This document shows, in pieces, positions 1 through 9,517 of a stretch of DNA of 64,000 nucleotides. A model generated the notes under the pieces. The model saw nothing but the letters and a program-made list of their open reading frames with translations. It was not told where the DNA came from and did not search any database. The stretch's first letter is position 1, and the number at the start of each line of letters is the position of its first letter. Position numbers and translations under genes: made by a program. This stretch comes from Oceanidesulfovibrio marinus (GTDB lineage: Bacteria; Desulfobacterota; Desulfovibrionia; Desulfovibrionales; Desulfovibrionaceae): NCBI RefSeq assembly GCF_013085545.1, contig NZ_CP039543.1:2356001-2420000 (forward strand). Direction: 5' to 3'.

Positions 1-60
1 CTCGAACACGAACTCCGGACAAAGCTGCAGGCGGTATGTGGATCGTGGAATGCGGGTCAT
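1..60 (-). CDS. treY: Malto-oligosyltrehalose synthase (TreY), N-terminus only
   Basis: Only the first 20 codons are in the window; the gene continues past base 1. The visible residues include PRSTYRLQL, which matches the start of TreY (GH13), where a ..TYRLQ.. strand opens the barrel. TreY converts the reducing end of maltodextrin into a trehalosyl unit, which TreZ then releases. The ATG (58-60) overlaps the stop codon of the upstream GH57 gene as ATGA, so the two are translationally coupled. The two genes upstream, GH57 and treZ, support the identification. The call rests on a short stretch plus context. Confidence 0.75.
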   Translation of the reverse strand, partial: MTRIPRSTYRLQLCPEFVFE

Positions 61-2534
61 TTGGGATGCACCTTGAGCAGTTTGCAGAGCTTGGTGAAGG
101 AGCGTTCCCAGCGCGAGGCGTCCTCATCCTCGGTCTTGAAGGGAGCCTTTTTGGGCGCGGCCAGCTCCAACGCCTCGGTGTAGCAGATGTTCTGCGCCTC
201 CCAGATGCGCGCGCCCATGGGGATGGGGCCGAGCTTCTCCAGCACGGCCACCGTGTGCTCCAGGAGATCCACGTCGTCCGGAATAAGCGCGAACTCGTCC
301 ATGCGGCGATTCAGCCACTCGGCCGCGGTGTGGCCTACGGCCTCCTCCAGGCTCAGATTCCAGCGGCTGCACTGCTCCAACAGGGATTTCACCTGCTCGG
401 CGTCCACGGCGTCGTGCTCGAACATCTGCTTGAGATCGTTGTTGACCACGAACTGCGCGGCGTCCAGGAAGTGGCGCGGCGAGGGAATGTGCAGCCAGCT
501 CAGGAAGTTGAGCATGGCCTGGTTGCCTTCGTAGATCTGGCGGTAGGCGGCCTCGGCAAGCTGGTATGCGGGCTCCAGCACCTTGTCCACCACGCGGCGC
601 TGCTCGTCCTTGAACAGGTGCCAGACCGAGAAGATATTCTTGCCGAAGTGCTCGTCCATGGTCCGGATGGCCGCTGTCAGGTCGCCGCGTTCAAAGGGGA
701 CGCGCAGGTCCTTCTCCAGCTTGATGAAGTTCTCCGAGCCTTCATAGAAACGCACGCCGCAGTTGAGGTTGTGGTCCCCGGCGTGGAGCACGGCAAAGGC
801 GATGGTCACGCTCTCGCGGGTGAGCGTGGAGGTGACCTGCGCCTTGCCCGTGACCAGGCCGAACCGCCCGGCCGGCACGCGATGGTAGATCTCGTGCGTC
901 ACGGAGTAGCAGGCGTACTCGAAGCTCTCCTGGTAATCCTCGAAAAACGAGGACATGGCGAAGTGCGCGGCGGCGCGCAACAGGTCGACCTGCGACGGCT
1001 TCACGTTCTCCACGTAGACCTCGCGGCCGCTCTTGAACACGTTGCTTGGCGACTTATCCAGGAGGTCCAGGTAGTCGTCCTCGTAGCTGCGGCCGGTCAG
1101 GTCGCCCAGGAGTTGTATGGTCCGCGCCGCGTACTGCATCACCTGCACGGTCTCGATGCCGGAGATCTCGTCGAAGAACCAGGCGCAGCTCGTGAAGATG
1201 AGCTGGGCGTAGCGCTGCATCTCCAGAAGCTTGAGCGCCGTGACCACGTGCTCCGGCGGCAGCGGGCTCTTGGCGTGTATGGCAAGGAAGGCGTTGACGT
1301 TCTCGAAGGAGCGGTCCAGCACCACCTCGATGTACGCATCGCGCGCCTTCCACGGATCGGCCAGGTAGCGCGGACCCTGCTTCTCAAAGACATCGGCGGC
1401 CTCGTCGCGCAGCCAGTTCATGGCCTCGCGCAGGGGCTTGCGCCACTTCTGGTCCCAGCCAAAGTGCATGCCGGAGTTGCAGCCGCAGTCGCTCTTCCAG
1501 CGCTCCACCCCGTGCACGCAGCTCCAGGAGGAGTCCTCGTATATCTCCACCTCTGCCTCGGCCGGATACTTTTCCAGGAACTGCGCATAGTTGGTCAGAT
1601 GCACGTCCGGATCTTTCTGGATATCCTCAAAGAGCCAGGCCAGGGCCATCTCGCCGTAGCGGTGATGGTGGCCGTAGGTCTCGCCATCCGTGGCCACGTG
1701 CACAAGCTGCGGCCAGTCGCGCTCATCGCTATACACGCTGAGCAGCCGCTCCTTGAAGCGTGCGCCGGAGTCGAGCAGATCGCCAAAGGCCAGGTCCTGG
1801 GAGATGTGGCCATCGTAGAAGAACAGCGTCATCTCACGGCCAGAGGGCAGGGACACGCGGTATGGCCGGGTGGGGTCGATGCGGTCGCCGGAGACGTCCC
1901 GCCAGCTTTTTTCCGGAGGCGGCGTTTTCTTTTTCGCGCCCTTGGGGGAGTCGGCGGGCTGCGCCGGCGTCGCCACCGGCTCGGCCACACGGTGCGCCTG
2001 CCTGGGCGCAAGGATGGTGAACTTGATGCCGAAGTCCGCCAGGATGTCCAGGGTAGTGAGGTCCACGGCGGTTTCAGGCAGCCACATGCCCGCGGGGTCG
2101 CGCCCGAATCGCCGCCGGAAGTCCTCCACGCCCCAGTACACCTGGGTGCGGCGGTCGCGCTTGTTGGCCAGGGGCATGATCATGTGGTTGTAGACCTGGG
2201 CGATGGCCGAGCCGTGGCCGCCGAAGATATCCCGGCTGCGGTGGTCCGCGTCGATGATCGCCTCGTAGACCATGGGCTTGTGCCGCTCCATCCAGGAGAG
2301 CAGCGTGGGCCCGAAGTTGAAGCTCATGCGCGAGTAGTTGCTGACGATGCGCTGGATACGGCCCTGGTCGTCCAGAATGCGCGCGCCGGTGTTGGGGCCG
2401 TAGCACTCGGCCGTTATCCGCTGGTTCCAGTCGTGGAACGGCGCGGCGGAATCCTGGAGCTCCACCTCTTCGAGCCACGGGTTCTCCCGCGGCGGCTGGT
2501 AAAAGTGGCCATGGAGGCAGAGGTACTTTTTCAT
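57..2534 (-). CDS. GH57 family glucan hydrolase with DUF3536 C-terminal region
   Basis: An 825-residue cytosolic protein with no signal peptide. The GH57 signatures are visible: HGHFYQPPRENPW at residues 8-20, GMWLPETAVD with the likely nucleophile Glu154, and TDGETYGHHH with the likely acid Asp283. GH57 enzymes act on alpha-glucans as amylases, amylopullulanases or branching enzymes; which activity applies here cannot be read from the sequence. Residues about 188-210 are a Pro/Lys-rich low-complexity insert. The long C-terminal half corresponds to the DUF3536 region. The ATG overlaps the TGA of treZ by four bases, and its own TGA overlaps the treY ATG, so it is the middle gene of a coupled treZ-GH57-treY operon. 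It may trim or debranch glucan for TreY. An upstream extension of the frame lies inside treZ and is not used. Confidence 0.88.
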   Translation of the reverse strand: MKKYLCLHGHFYQPPRENPWLEEVELQDSAAPFHDWNQRITAECYGPNTGARILDDQGRIQRIVSNYSRMSFNFGPTLLSWMERHKPMVYEAIIDADHRSRDIFGGHGSAIAQVYNHMIMPLANKRDRRTQVYWGVEDFRRRFGRDPAGMWLPETAVDLTTLDILADFGIKFTILAPRQAHRVAEPVATPAQPADSPKGAKKKTPPPEKSWRDVSGDRIDPTRPYRVSLPSGREMTLFFYDGHISQDLAFGDLLDSGARFKERLLSVYSDERDWPQLVHVATDGETYGHHHRYGEMALAWLFEDIQKDPDVHLTNYAQFLEKYPAEAEVEIYEDSSWSCVHGVERWKSDCGCNSGMHFGWDQKWRKPLREAMNWLRDEAADVFEKQGPRYLADPWKARDAYIEVVLDRSFENVNAFLAIHAKSPLPPEHVVTALKLLEMQRYAQLIFTSCAWFFDEISGIETVQVMQYAARTIQLLGDLTGRSYEDDYLDLLDKSPSNVFKSGREVYVENVKPSQVDLLRAAAHFAMSSFFEDYQESFEYACYSVTHEIYHRVPAGRFGLVTGKAQVTSTLTRESVTIAFAVLHAGDHNLNCGVRFYEGSENFIKLEKDLRVPFERGDLTAAIRTMDEHFGKNIFSVWHLFKDEQRRVVDKVLEPAYQLAEAAYRQIYEGNQAMLNFLSWLHIPSPRHFLDAAQFVVNNDLKQMFEHDAVDAEQVKSLLEQCSRWNLSLEEAVGHTAAEWLNRRMDEFALIPDDVDLLEHTVAVLEKLGPIPMGARIWEAQNICYTEALELAAPKKAPFKTEDEDASRWERSFTKLCKLLKVHPK

Positions 2535-4345
2535 CGGGGTGTATCCTTGGTGTAGATGCGCACGCCTTTGGGCTGCAGGTCCGGGGCCGCCTCGGCCGCG
2601 CCGGTGAAGCGCGGATCGGATGAATCCAGAGCTATGCGCCAGCCGCCCGGAGGCATGTGCGGTTCGAGCTCCTGATACGGCTCGTTGTCGTTCAGATTGT
2701 AAAAAGCCACAAGGGCAGATCCGCGCTCCAGCCGCAACAGGCCGCCGCGGTCCAGCAGGGCGGCGCGCGTCTCGCCCGGCGCGGCCGCCGGCAGCTCCCG
2801 CCGCAGCGCGATGAGCGCCTTGTACCACGCGAACAGCTCCTGCCCGCGCTTGGATGTGGCCTTGGGCCAGTTCAGCGTGCTGTCGGCAAAGGTGGCCTCG
2901 CTCTGGGGGTCGGGCGGCTCGCCGTGGGCCATGAAGTGGGCGAACTCCTCCTTGCGGCCATTGCGCACGGCCTGCACGAGATCGCCGTCCAGGTGGCTGA
3001 TGAAGTAGAGGAAGGGGTTGTCCTCGCCATACTCCTCGCCCATGAACAGGAGCGGCGTCTGCGGCGCGAGCAGGAGCATGGCCGCGGCGCACTTGAGCGT
3101 CTCGAAGTCCACAAGGCGGGCGAGCCGCTCGCCCAGCATGCGGTTGCCCACCTGGTCGTGGTTCTGGATGCAGGTGATGAATCGCTCCGGAGCAATATCC
3201 GGACACGGCGCGCCGTGGCCGTGGCCGCGGAATGGCGAGTACTGTCCGGTGTAGACAAAGCCGTTCTCCATGGCGCGGGCCACGTCCTTCGCCCTTCCGT
3301 AATCCATATAATAGCCGTCGCGCTCGTCCGTAAGCAGGGCGTGCACGGCGTGGTGGAAGTCGTCGCACCAGACCGCGTCCATGCCCAGGCCGCTTCCCTC
3401 ACGCGGCCGCACCAGCCGCGGGTCGTTGAGGTCGCTTTCGGCCATCAGCCAGAACCGCCTGCCGCGATGCGCCGCCAGGTCCGCCACGGCCTTGCTCAGC
3501 TCGCCCAGGATGTGCGTGGGCCGGTAGTCGAAGATGGCGTGGGTCGCGTCCAGCCTGAGGCCGTCTATGCGGTAGCGGTCCAGCCAGTGGATGGCGTTCT
3601 GGACAAAGTAGTTGCGCACGCCGTCGGAGCCTGGGCCGTCGAAGTTCACGGCCTCGCCCCACGGCGTGGTGTAGGCATTGGTGAAGTACGGGCCGAAGTC
3701 GCGCAGGTAGTTCCCCTCTGGTCCCAGATGATTGTAGACCACGTCCAGGATCACAGCGATGTGCTTGCCGTGGCAGGCGTCCACGAACCGCCTGAGCCCG
3801 TCCGGACCGCCGTAGGCCGGGTGCACGGCAAAGGGGTAGACCCCGTCGTAGCCCCAGTTGCGCGGGCCCGGGAACTGCGCCACAGGCATGATCTCCACAG
3901 CATTGACGCCGAGATCGACCAGATGATTCAGCTTTTCGGCCGCGGCGTCGAAGGTCCCTTCTTCGGTGAATGCGCCCGTATGCAGCTCGTAAATGACGGT
4001 CTCCGCCAAAAGCGGCGGCGCGAACTGGTCATGACGCCATGTATGCGCATCGTGGTCCACCACCGTGGACGGGCCGTGCACGTCCTCCAACTGCAGGTGG
4101 GAGGCCGGGTCGGCGCGCTCCACTGTGGAGCCGTCCGGATATGTGAGCCGGAAGCGATAGCGCGTTCCAGGGTGGGCATGCTCCGTGTCCCCAATCCAGT
4201 ACCCCCGACCGGCGCACTCCATGGGCAGGCTGCGCTCCGGGGCACCGGGGCCGGCCCCAAGCAGCAGGTCTACGCTCCGGGCTCTGGGCGCCCATAGTGT
4301 GAAGCGCCACTTGCCGTCGCCGATATGGATTGGTCCTATCTGCAT
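2531..4345 (-). CDS. treZ: Malto-oligosyltrehalose trehalohydrolase (copy 1)
   Basis: A 604-residue GH13 enzyme that releases trehalose from maltooligosyl-trehalose made by TreY. It has an N-terminal beta-sandwich (about residues 5-100), then the barrel with DVVYNHLGPEGNYL (201-214), nucleophile Asp266 in GLRLDATHAI, acid/base Glu303 in MAESDLNDPR and stabiliser Asp397 in NHDQVGN. All three catalytic residues are present. The ATG at 4343-4345 is preceded by GAGGCGG about 10 bases upstream; the open frame continues upstream to 4621 without a family-like sequence. It is the first gene of the treZ-GH57-treY operon. A second, diverged treZ lies at 23681-25564. Confidence 0.92.
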   Translation of the reverse strand: MQIGPIHIGDGKWRFTLWAPRARSVDLLLGAGPGAPERSLPMECAGRGYWIGDTEHAHPGTRYRFRLTYPDGSTVERADPASHLQLEDVHGPSTVVDHDAHTWRHDQFAPPLLAETVIYELHTGAFTEEGTFDAAAEKLNHLVDLGVNAVEIMPVAQFPGPRNWGYDGVYPFAVHPAYGGPDGLRRFVDACHGKHIAVILDVVYNHLGPEGNYLRDFGPYFTNAYTTPWGEAVNFDGPGSDGVRNYFVQNAIHWLDRYRIDGLRLDATHAIFDYRPTHILGELSKAVADLAAHRGRRFWLMAESDLNDPRLVRPREGSGLGMDAVWCDDFHHAVHALLTDERDGYYMDYGRAKDVARAMENGFVYTGQYSPFRGHGHGAPCPDIAPERFITCIQNHDQVGNRMLGERLARLVDFETLKCAAAMLLLAPQTPLLFMGEEYGEDNPFLYFISHLDGDLVQAVRNGRKEEFAHFMAHGEPPDPQSEATFADSTLNWPKATSKRGQELFAWYKALIALRRELPAAAPGETRAALLDRGGLLRLERGSALVAFYNLNDNEPYQELEPHMPPGGWRIALDSSDPRFTGAAEAAPDLQPKGVRIYTKDTPR

Positions 4346-4632
4346 GATGAAAAACCGCCTCGATTGGTTAGGCGATTGCGGGATGCGGGATTGCGGTAAT
4401 TGCGTCCGCCTGTCCCGGGGCGATCCACTGTGCGCCGTGCGGCCGGAAATGACCGGGGCATCGCGTTTCCGCGTCTCAGCGGTCAACAGTACACACGTTA
4501 GCACAGCCTGTGAGATGGTTACAAGGCCACCCGAAAACAGGCGTGCACTTCCACACCGCGCCGGTGTAAATAAACCGCGAACACCCGCTCCGGATACTGG
4601 ACCAGCGACCAGGACGGGCATATGATAAGAAA

Positions 4633-5598
4633 ATGTCCCGTCTAATTTTCATCCTAGTGGTTACGGCGGGGAGCGTTATTCTCGGCTACGGCATCCGGGT
4701 TGCCATCATGCGTCTGTTCGGGGCAGCACCCGATGCGTTGCATGACATAAGCAAGCGCGGCAAGCAGTTCGCCTTTCTGCTCCTCTTTCCCTTTTCCATC
4801 TGCATATCCTTCTGGAAGCTGGCTCCGCCCCACGGGCCGTTGCTGATGCTGCCTGTGCTGGGCGCGGCCGGCACAATTGCCGGAGCCTTCGCGGCCTGGC
4901 TGATGATCCGCATCTTCGGTACGCCGCCGCGGCAGGCAGGCTCCCTGTTCGTCTGCGGCATGTCCTCCAACTTCGGCATCCTCGGCGGCTTTGTCTGCTT
5001 CGTGCTGCTGGGCGATGACGGCTTCTACGCTTCCCAGCTCTTCAACGCCTTCGTGCCCATCATGTTCTTCGCCTTCGGCTTCCCTCTCTCAGGGATGATC
5101 GGACGCGGACAGCGCGGGTTCCCGCGGCTGGACTCCTCCCTGCTCAAGGACTTTGCCTCGGCGGCCGTGCCCCTGGGCGCCATGGTTCTGGGCACTTTGC
5201 TCAGCACGCTGGACCTGCCCGTGCCCACGATAGCCATGCGGCTATCCGACTTCGCCATCCCGGCCACCTCGGGCATTCTGGGCCTGGCCATCGGCGCAAC
5301 CCTGTATCTGTCGTCCATCCATCGCTACTTCCAAGAGATCGGCCTGGTCCTGGTGGTGAAGATGCTGGCGATACCGCTGGTGGTGGTGCCCCTGGCCATG
5401 GTCTCCGGCCTGGACTCTGTGATGGGCGGCGTGCCCATGACCGCGGCCGTGCTGCTCTCCTTCATGCCTGTGGCATTCGTGGCCACGATTCCGCCGGCCA
5501 TCTACGGCTTTGACCTGGATCTGGCCAACGCCTGCTGGCTTGTCTCCACGGCGGTTTTCGTGGTGCTCTTCCCGGTGGCCACGTGGGTTGTTCCATGA
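4633..5598 (+). CDS. AEC-family (auxin efflux carrier-like) permease
   Basis: A 321-residue integral membrane protein with about ten hydrophobic segments in two halves, and the inter-helix glycine/proline-rich stretches typical of AEC transporters (for example CGMSSNFGILGG near residues 110-121). Family members move small organic acids or amino acids; the substrate here cannot be inferred. The gene is transcribed divergently from treZ across a 287-base spacer. It appears to be a single-gene unit, with the next gene converging from the other strand. Confidence 0.8.
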   Translation: MSRLIFILVVTAGSVILGYGIRVAIMRLFGAAPDALHDISKRGKQFAFLLLFPFSICISFWKLAPPHGPLLMLPVLGAAGTIAGAFAAWLMIRIFGTPPRQAGSLFVCGMSSNFGILGGFVCFVLLGDDGFYASQLFNAFVPIMFFAFGFPLSGMIGRGQRGFPRLDSSLLKDFASAAVPLGAMVLGTLLSTLDLPVPTIAMRLSDFAIPATSGILGLAIGATLYLSSIHRYFQEIGLVLVVKMLAIPLVVVPLAMVSGLDSVMGGVPMTAAVLLSFMPVAFVATIPPAIYGFDLDLANACWLVSTAVFVVLFPVATWVVP

Positions 5599-5635
5599 TC
5601 TGACTCCGCATATGCGCAGACCGATCCGGCGGACA

Positions 5636-5668
5636 CAAAAAAAGACGGCGCCCAACGACGCCGTCTTC
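5636..5668 (-). terminator. Rho-independent terminator of the TetR-MCP-CheW cluster
   Basis: A nine-base perfect stem (AAGACGGCG at 5642-5650 pairing with CGCCGTCTT at 5659-5667) is followed on the minus strand by a run of T. It lies 28 bases past the stop of the small secreted protein gene. It could also stop plus-strand transcripts from the permease gene, but there is no T-run on that side. Confidence 0.85.
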
Positions 5669-5695
5669 ATTGTGGGATCAATTTTGATCGTCTGT

Positions 5696-6058
5696 TCAGG
5701 GCGTGTGGTCCACGACCACCGAGGTGCCCTTGTCCGCGGTGGATACGGTCACGGAGATGCTGCCGCCGTTTGCGCCCGTACCGGCAAGGCCGCCGCGTTC
5801 CTGCTCGATGGCCTCCACCACCAGGTGGTAGCCTGCGGCCTGCATGGCAGCCCGGTAATGGTCGTACACTTCCCGCACCGTGCCGGGGCAGGTGACCTTC
5901 TGCGCCGTGCCATGGGGCAAGGGGGCGGTTTCCACCACGGTTCCGCCGGGGCAGACGGGCAGGGAGTCCGCCTGGGCCCCCACCGGCGCAGCCCAGAGCA
6001 ACAGGCAGCACGCAAGCAGCGCTGTCGCCCGCAACCAATACCGCGTCATGCGCTTCAT
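5696..6058 (-). CDS. Small secreted protein of unknown function
   Basis: A 120-residue protein with a clear Sec signal peptide: a basic start (MKRMTRYWLR), a hydrophobic core to about residue 25 and an Ala-X-Ala-type cleavage site near VGAQA. The mature part has two cysteines (in LPVCPG and VTCPG), which could form a disulfide. No family is recognised. The fold looks like a small alpha/beta domain with a region HYRAAMQAAGY resembling periplasmic lipoprotein repeats. Its ATG overlaps the stop of cheW by four bases, so it is coupled to the chemotaxis genes, and a periplasmic partner or ligand-binding role for the adjacent chemoreceptor is conceivable but unproven. Confidence 0.7.
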   Translation of the reverse strand: MKRMTRYWLRATALLACCLLLWAAPVGAQADSLPVCPGGTVVETAPLPHGTAQKVTCPGTVREVYDHYRAAMQAAGYHLVVEAIEQERGGLAGTGANGGSISVTVSTADKGTSVVVDHTP

Positions 6059-6564
6059 ACAGCCATCTCCTCTTCGTCATCCGGAGCGTCGCCGCCCACG
6101 CTGACCAGGGCCGCCATCTCCTCGTCGGAGAATATCCTGTCCACGTCGAGGATCATCACGAAATCATCGTGACGCCGCGCCATGCCTCGGATAAAGGCCG
6201 CGTCCACGGTCAGGCCCATGCGCGGCGGCGGTTCCACATCGCTTTCCGGCAGCTCCGCCACCTCGTTCACGGCATCCACCAGGGCACCGACGGTGGAGCA
6301 TTCACCCTCCACCATAACTTCCACAATGATGATGCACGTGTCCACCGTGTCGTCGGAGTCCGGAAGCTCGAACTTGGCCCGCATGTCCGCCACGGGCACG
6401 GCGTGGCCGCGCACGTTGATGACCCCGCGCAGGAATCCGGGCATGCGTGGAATGCGCGTGATATGGGAAAGCTCCAGCACTTCGCGAACTTTCTCTATGG
6501 AGATCGCGAACAGGCTTTCGTCCAGGGTGAAGGTCAGATACTGATGCGTCTCTTCTACTGACAT
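6055..6564 (-). CDS. cheW: CheW chemotaxis coupling protein
   Basis: A 169-residue CheW-domain protein. It has YLTFTLDESLFAISIEKVREV at the start, then PGFLRGVINVRGHAVPVADM, the standard CheW beta-barrel pattern, and ends with an acidic tail (DDEEEMAV). CheW bridges chemoreceptors and the CheA kinase at the inner membrane. It starts 12 bases after the chemoreceptor stop with GAGGTGG as a strong ribosome binding site, so receptor and coupler are co-expressed. No cheA or cheY is in the window, so this pair must feed a kinase encoded elsewhere. Confidence 0.93.
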   Translation of the reverse strand: MSVEETHQYLTFTLDESLFAISIEKVREVLELSHITRIPRMPGFLRGVINVRGHAVPVADMRAKFELPDSDDTVDTCIIIVEVMVEGECSTVGALVDAVNEVAELPESDVEPPPRMGLTVDAAFIRGMARRHDDFVMILDVDRIFSDEEMAALVSVGGDAPDDEEEMAV

Positions 6565-6576
6565 GGCCCCACCTCG

Positions 6577-8634
6577 CTAATACCGCTCGAAGTTGTCATC
6601 ATCGTCATCCGGCTCGCTCATGTCCAGGGCATAGCCCGATCCGGCAGCATTTCCTGTGGACCGTTCCGACTCCACCTGTTTTTGCCGGGCCGCCGGGGCG
6701 GACTGCGCCTTCCGTTTGGTCTCGGCCTTACGCATACGGCCGGCGGCGCCTGTGTCGACCCTGAAGAAGGCCATGGAACTCTGCAGGTGCTCTGCCTGGC
6801 TGGAGAGCTCCTCGGAGGTGGAGGCCATCTCCTCGGCCGCCGAGGCGTTCTGCTGCACCACCTGGTCGAGCTGCTGGATAGCCTTGTTGATCTGGGCGGC
6901 GCCTGCGTCCTGCTCCTCGGACGCCGCCGTGATCTCCTGAACAAGCTGGGCGTTGCGCTGAATCTCGGGCACGAGATCCGAGAACATCTTGCCCGCCTTC
7001 TCGGCCACGTCCACGGTGTTGGAGGAGAGCTCGCTGATCTCCTGCGCCGCGGCGCCGCTGCGTTCGGCAAGCTTGCGCACCTCGGCTGCGACAACGGCGA
7101 AGCCCTTGCCGTGCTCGCCGGCGCGCGCCGCCTCAATAGCCGCGTTGAGCGCCAAGAGGTTGGTCTGCCTGGCGATCTCCTCGATGATGGAGATCTTCTC
7201 GGCGATGTTCTTCATGGCGTCCACGGCCTGGTGCACGGCCGCGCCGCCTTGCTGGGCGTCGTCGGCGGCCCTGGTCGCTATCTCCTCGGTCTGCTTGGCG
7301 TTGTCCGCGTTCTGGCGGATGTTGGCGGTCATCTCCTCCATAGAGGAGGAGATCTCCTCCACGCTGGCTGCCTGCTCCGTGGCACCCTGGGAGAGGTTCT
7401 CCGACGAGGCGGACAGCTCCTCGCTGCCGGAGGCGACGTTCTCCGTGGCGGACTGGACCTCCGCGACAATGCCGCGCAGCCGCAGGACCATGTTATTGAG
7501 GGCGGAGGCAAGCACGCCCACCTCGTCCTTCTGGTGGATGTCCAGCTCCTTGGTGAAGTCGCCCTGGGCCATGGACTCGGCAAAGCTGACGCCCTTGGCG
7601 ATGGGCCGTGTGATGCCACGGGTCAGAACGATGCCCAGCACAATGGCGACGAGAACGCCGACGCCCATGCAGACCGCCGCGATAAGCTTGCCCCGCGCGC
7701 CTTCTTTGGTCGCATCGGTCACAGCGGTGTCGGCCATCTGCTCATTCATGGCCACGATTTTTTCGAGCTCGACAACGGCCTTCTCGGTCTGGACCTTGGA
7801 CTTGCCAAGGATCAACGAAGCCATGTCGTCAAAGAGCTTCTGGGACTTATCCGCTTCGGCGCGCAGCACTCTGAACTCCTGGAACACCTGCTCCGCTGCC
7901 GGAATCAATTCATCGACGTAAATCCGCTTGGCTGCTTCTTCGGCACCCATGCGCATGGCACTCTTGATACGATCAACGGCCTCGTGGAACTGATCGTGCG
8001 GCTTCTTGACCCGCTCCAGGGTCTTCGCGATGACCGGGTTGGTGGTGCTGTAGGTGGCCATCCACTTTCCGAAGTTACACCCCGCGGGATCACCGCCTCC
8101 ATCGAACTGCTCGTGCATCAGGATGAGCCTGGAGACCTTGGTGGTCAGGCTGTAATGGTCGCCGCGGAACAGCTGCATCATGCGCATGAACTCTTCCGGA
8201 TTGAGGATGTCCAGCTTCTGCAGCTCCTTGGACAGCTCCACAGCCTCGTCGTTCGCTTCCACGGCCCCCTGGATGGCGGTTTTGAAGCTGTTCCACGCCG
8301 CCGCTTCCTCCGGGGTCTTCGGCAAAGGCTCGTACACCGCCACCGCGCTTCCGTACTCCTCCCGGGCCTGCTGCAGGTTCACGTACTGCTGATTGCGGGT
8401 TTCGTTGTCGATGTACGGGCAGTTCAACGTCCGCATGGCGCCTTCGAGCTCGCGAATGCTGGTCTGAACGGTGCCGAGATTGGAAACCGCCGGCAGCTTC
8501 TCCGTGCCGATCTCCCTGATTCGTTCGGAAAGACTGGTAACCTCGTAAATTCCCACCAGGCCGATCGCCAGTGCGATGACGGCCGTCAGCAGGAATCCGC
8601 CGATAAGCTTCACGCCCAACTTGATATTTTTCAT
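6577..8634 (-). CDS. Methyl-accepting chemotaxis protein with periplasmic zinc-binding-like (CZB) sensor
   Basis: A 685-residue chemoreceptor. The first membrane segment is at residues 9-30 and the second at about 316-337, enclosing a helical periplasmic domain of about 285 residues. Inside it is a CZB-like pattern: C186-x2-G-x-W191 followed by H213-x3-H217, with candidate histidines at 160 and 174 completing a zinc site. HAMP follows (about 338-390), then a methyl-accepting signalling domain with the conserved hairpin tip ([20 protein letters not shown]). The C-terminal tail ends in [10 protein letters not shown]; no CheR-binding pentapeptide of the usual form is evident. CZB domains are usually cytoplasmic, so a periplasmic position is notable. 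It sits directly upstream of cheW. Confidence 0.9.
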   Translation of the reverse strand: MKNIKLGVKLIGGFLLTAVIALAIGLVGIYEVTSLSERIREIGTEKLPAVSNLGTVQTSIRELEGAMRTLNCPYIDNETRNQQYVNLQQAREEYGSAVAVYEPLPKTPEEAAAWNSFKTAIQGAVEANDEAVELSKELQKLDILNPEEFMRMMQLFRGDHYSLTTKVSRLILMHEQFDGGGDPAGCNFGKWMATYSTTNPVIAKTLERVKKPHDQFHEAVDRIKSAMRMGAEEAAKRIYVDELIPAAEQVFQEFRVLRAEADKSQKLFDDMASLILGKSKVQTEKAVVELEKIVAMNEQMADTAVTDATKEGARGKLIAAVCMGVGVLVAIVLGIVLTRGITRPIAKGVSFAESMAQGDFTKELDIHQKDEVGVLASALNNMVLRLRGIVAEVQSATENVASGSEELSASSENLSQGATEQAASVEEISSSMEEMTANIRQNADNAKQTEEIATRAADDAQQGGAAVHQAVDAMKNIAEKISIIEEIARQTNLLALNAAIEAARAGEHGKGFAVVAAEVRKLAERSGAAAQEISELSSNTVDVAEKAGKMFSDLVPEIQRNAQLVQEITAASEEQDAGAAQINKAIQQLDQVVQQNASAAEEMASTSEELSSQAEHLQSSMAFFRVDTGAAGRMRKAETKRKAQSAPAARQKQVESERSTGNAAGSGYALDMSEPDDDDDNFERY

Positions 8635-8688
8635 TCCACCCCTCTTTGATCGGCATCCTTGGTTTTGATTCGAAGAGTACGAGTGCGG

Positions 8689-9291
8689 TCAGGAGCCTGG
8701 GCATCGGGCTTCGGCAGCTAACCGCATGTATGCGGTGGCCAGAGCCTCCCGGAGCAGCGGCTCACGCTTCTCATGATGGCACAAGACCATCCATGCCGCG
8801 CCGAACAACAACGACTGTATGCCCCGCGCAACGTCATCGGGAACGCCGGCTTCCAGCGGAGCGATGCTTTCGTCCGCCAGGCCTTCGCGCACAACCTCCG
8901 TAAGCATTTCCAGATAGCGCGTGCGCAATGCGACCAGGTTGCTGAGCAACAAGGGATCCGCATGCCGGCCGCCGGTCGTCGAGTTCTGCAGATAGATGAG
9001 AAGCTGATTCGGCTGGTCTTCGAGATATCCGAAGAACGCCCGGATATAGAGGTCGACGCCTTCCAGACCGCATGATGCGCCGGCGACCTCCATGCGCGTT
9101 CTTCTGTGCAGGGAATTGAGAGTGAACCAGGACATCACATACAGCAAATTTTCTTTGCTTTTGAAGTGATAGATCACTGTGCCGTTGGCAACACCGGCGA
9201 GGCTGGCGATCTCGGACACAGCGGTCTGATCGAACCCCTTCTTGGCAAACAGAGTCGATGCGGCATCGAGTATGGCTTCCACCTTGCCCAT
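8689..9291 (-). CDS. TetR/AcrR-family transcriptional regulator
   Basis: A 200-residue TetR-type repressor. The N-terminal helix-turn-helix reads FAKKGFDQTAVSEIASLAGVANGTVIYHF.. in the usual TetR pattern; the C-terminal ligand-binding half is helical and not assignable to a ligand. An ATG 24 bases further upstream is open, but AGGAGA lies five bases before the ATG at 9289-9291, so the shorter start is preferred. It is followed 54 bases later by the chemoreceptor gene in the same direction, so it may control that unit and itself. The region upstream of it (9316-9360) is AT-rich and would hold the promoter. Confidence 0.87.
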   Translation of the reverse strand: MGKVEAILDAASTLFAKKGFDQTAVSEIASLAGVANGTVIYHFKSKENLLYVMSWFTLNSLHRRTRMEVAGASCGLEGVDLYIRAFFGYLEDQPNQLLIYLQNSTTGGRHADPLLLSNLVALRTRYLEMLTEVVREGLADESIAPLEAGVPDDVARGIQSLLFGAAWMVLCHHEKREPLLREALATAYMRLAAEARCPGS

Positions 9292-9436
9292 GGTCTCTCC
9301 TGACTGACTGTTCATTCAACATTCATATGTTTGAAGCGACTTGTCAATATCAATTCTATAACGTTACATTCACCACACTCGTGCGAATACGCCCTTTTCC
9401 TGGTCCGATATCACGCTGCTCATATCCAGGCATTCA

Positions 9437-9477
9437 ATAAAAAAGGCCGGAAGCGCACTCTCTGCGCCTCCGGCCCC
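9437..9477 (-). terminator. Rho-independent terminator
   Basis: A GC-rich stem (GGCCGG at 9445-9450 pairing with CCGGCC at 9470-9475, extended through GCGCA/TGCGC) runs into a T-tract on the minus strand. It lies about 40 bases past the stop of the small helical protein gene at 9518-9826. Confidence 0.82.
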
Positions 9478-9517
9478 CTATGGACCTTTCCGCCGCTGCC
9501 GGCGGTTGCCCGGCGTG

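Noticed and set aside
36-2555. Long plus-strand frame opposite the GH57 gene
   Set aside because: It is the reverse of a strongly supported GH57 gene and has His/Val/Leu-rich composition typical of antisense frames in GC-rich DNA.
2535-3368. N-terminal extension of the GH57 frame
   Set aside because: It lies wholly within treZ in another frame and is Arg/Pro-rich; the ATG overlapping the treZ stop gives a family-like N-terminus.
4509-4523. CRP-like half site near treZ/permease spacer
   Set aside because: Only the first TGTGA half matches; the second half does not, so no site is claimed.
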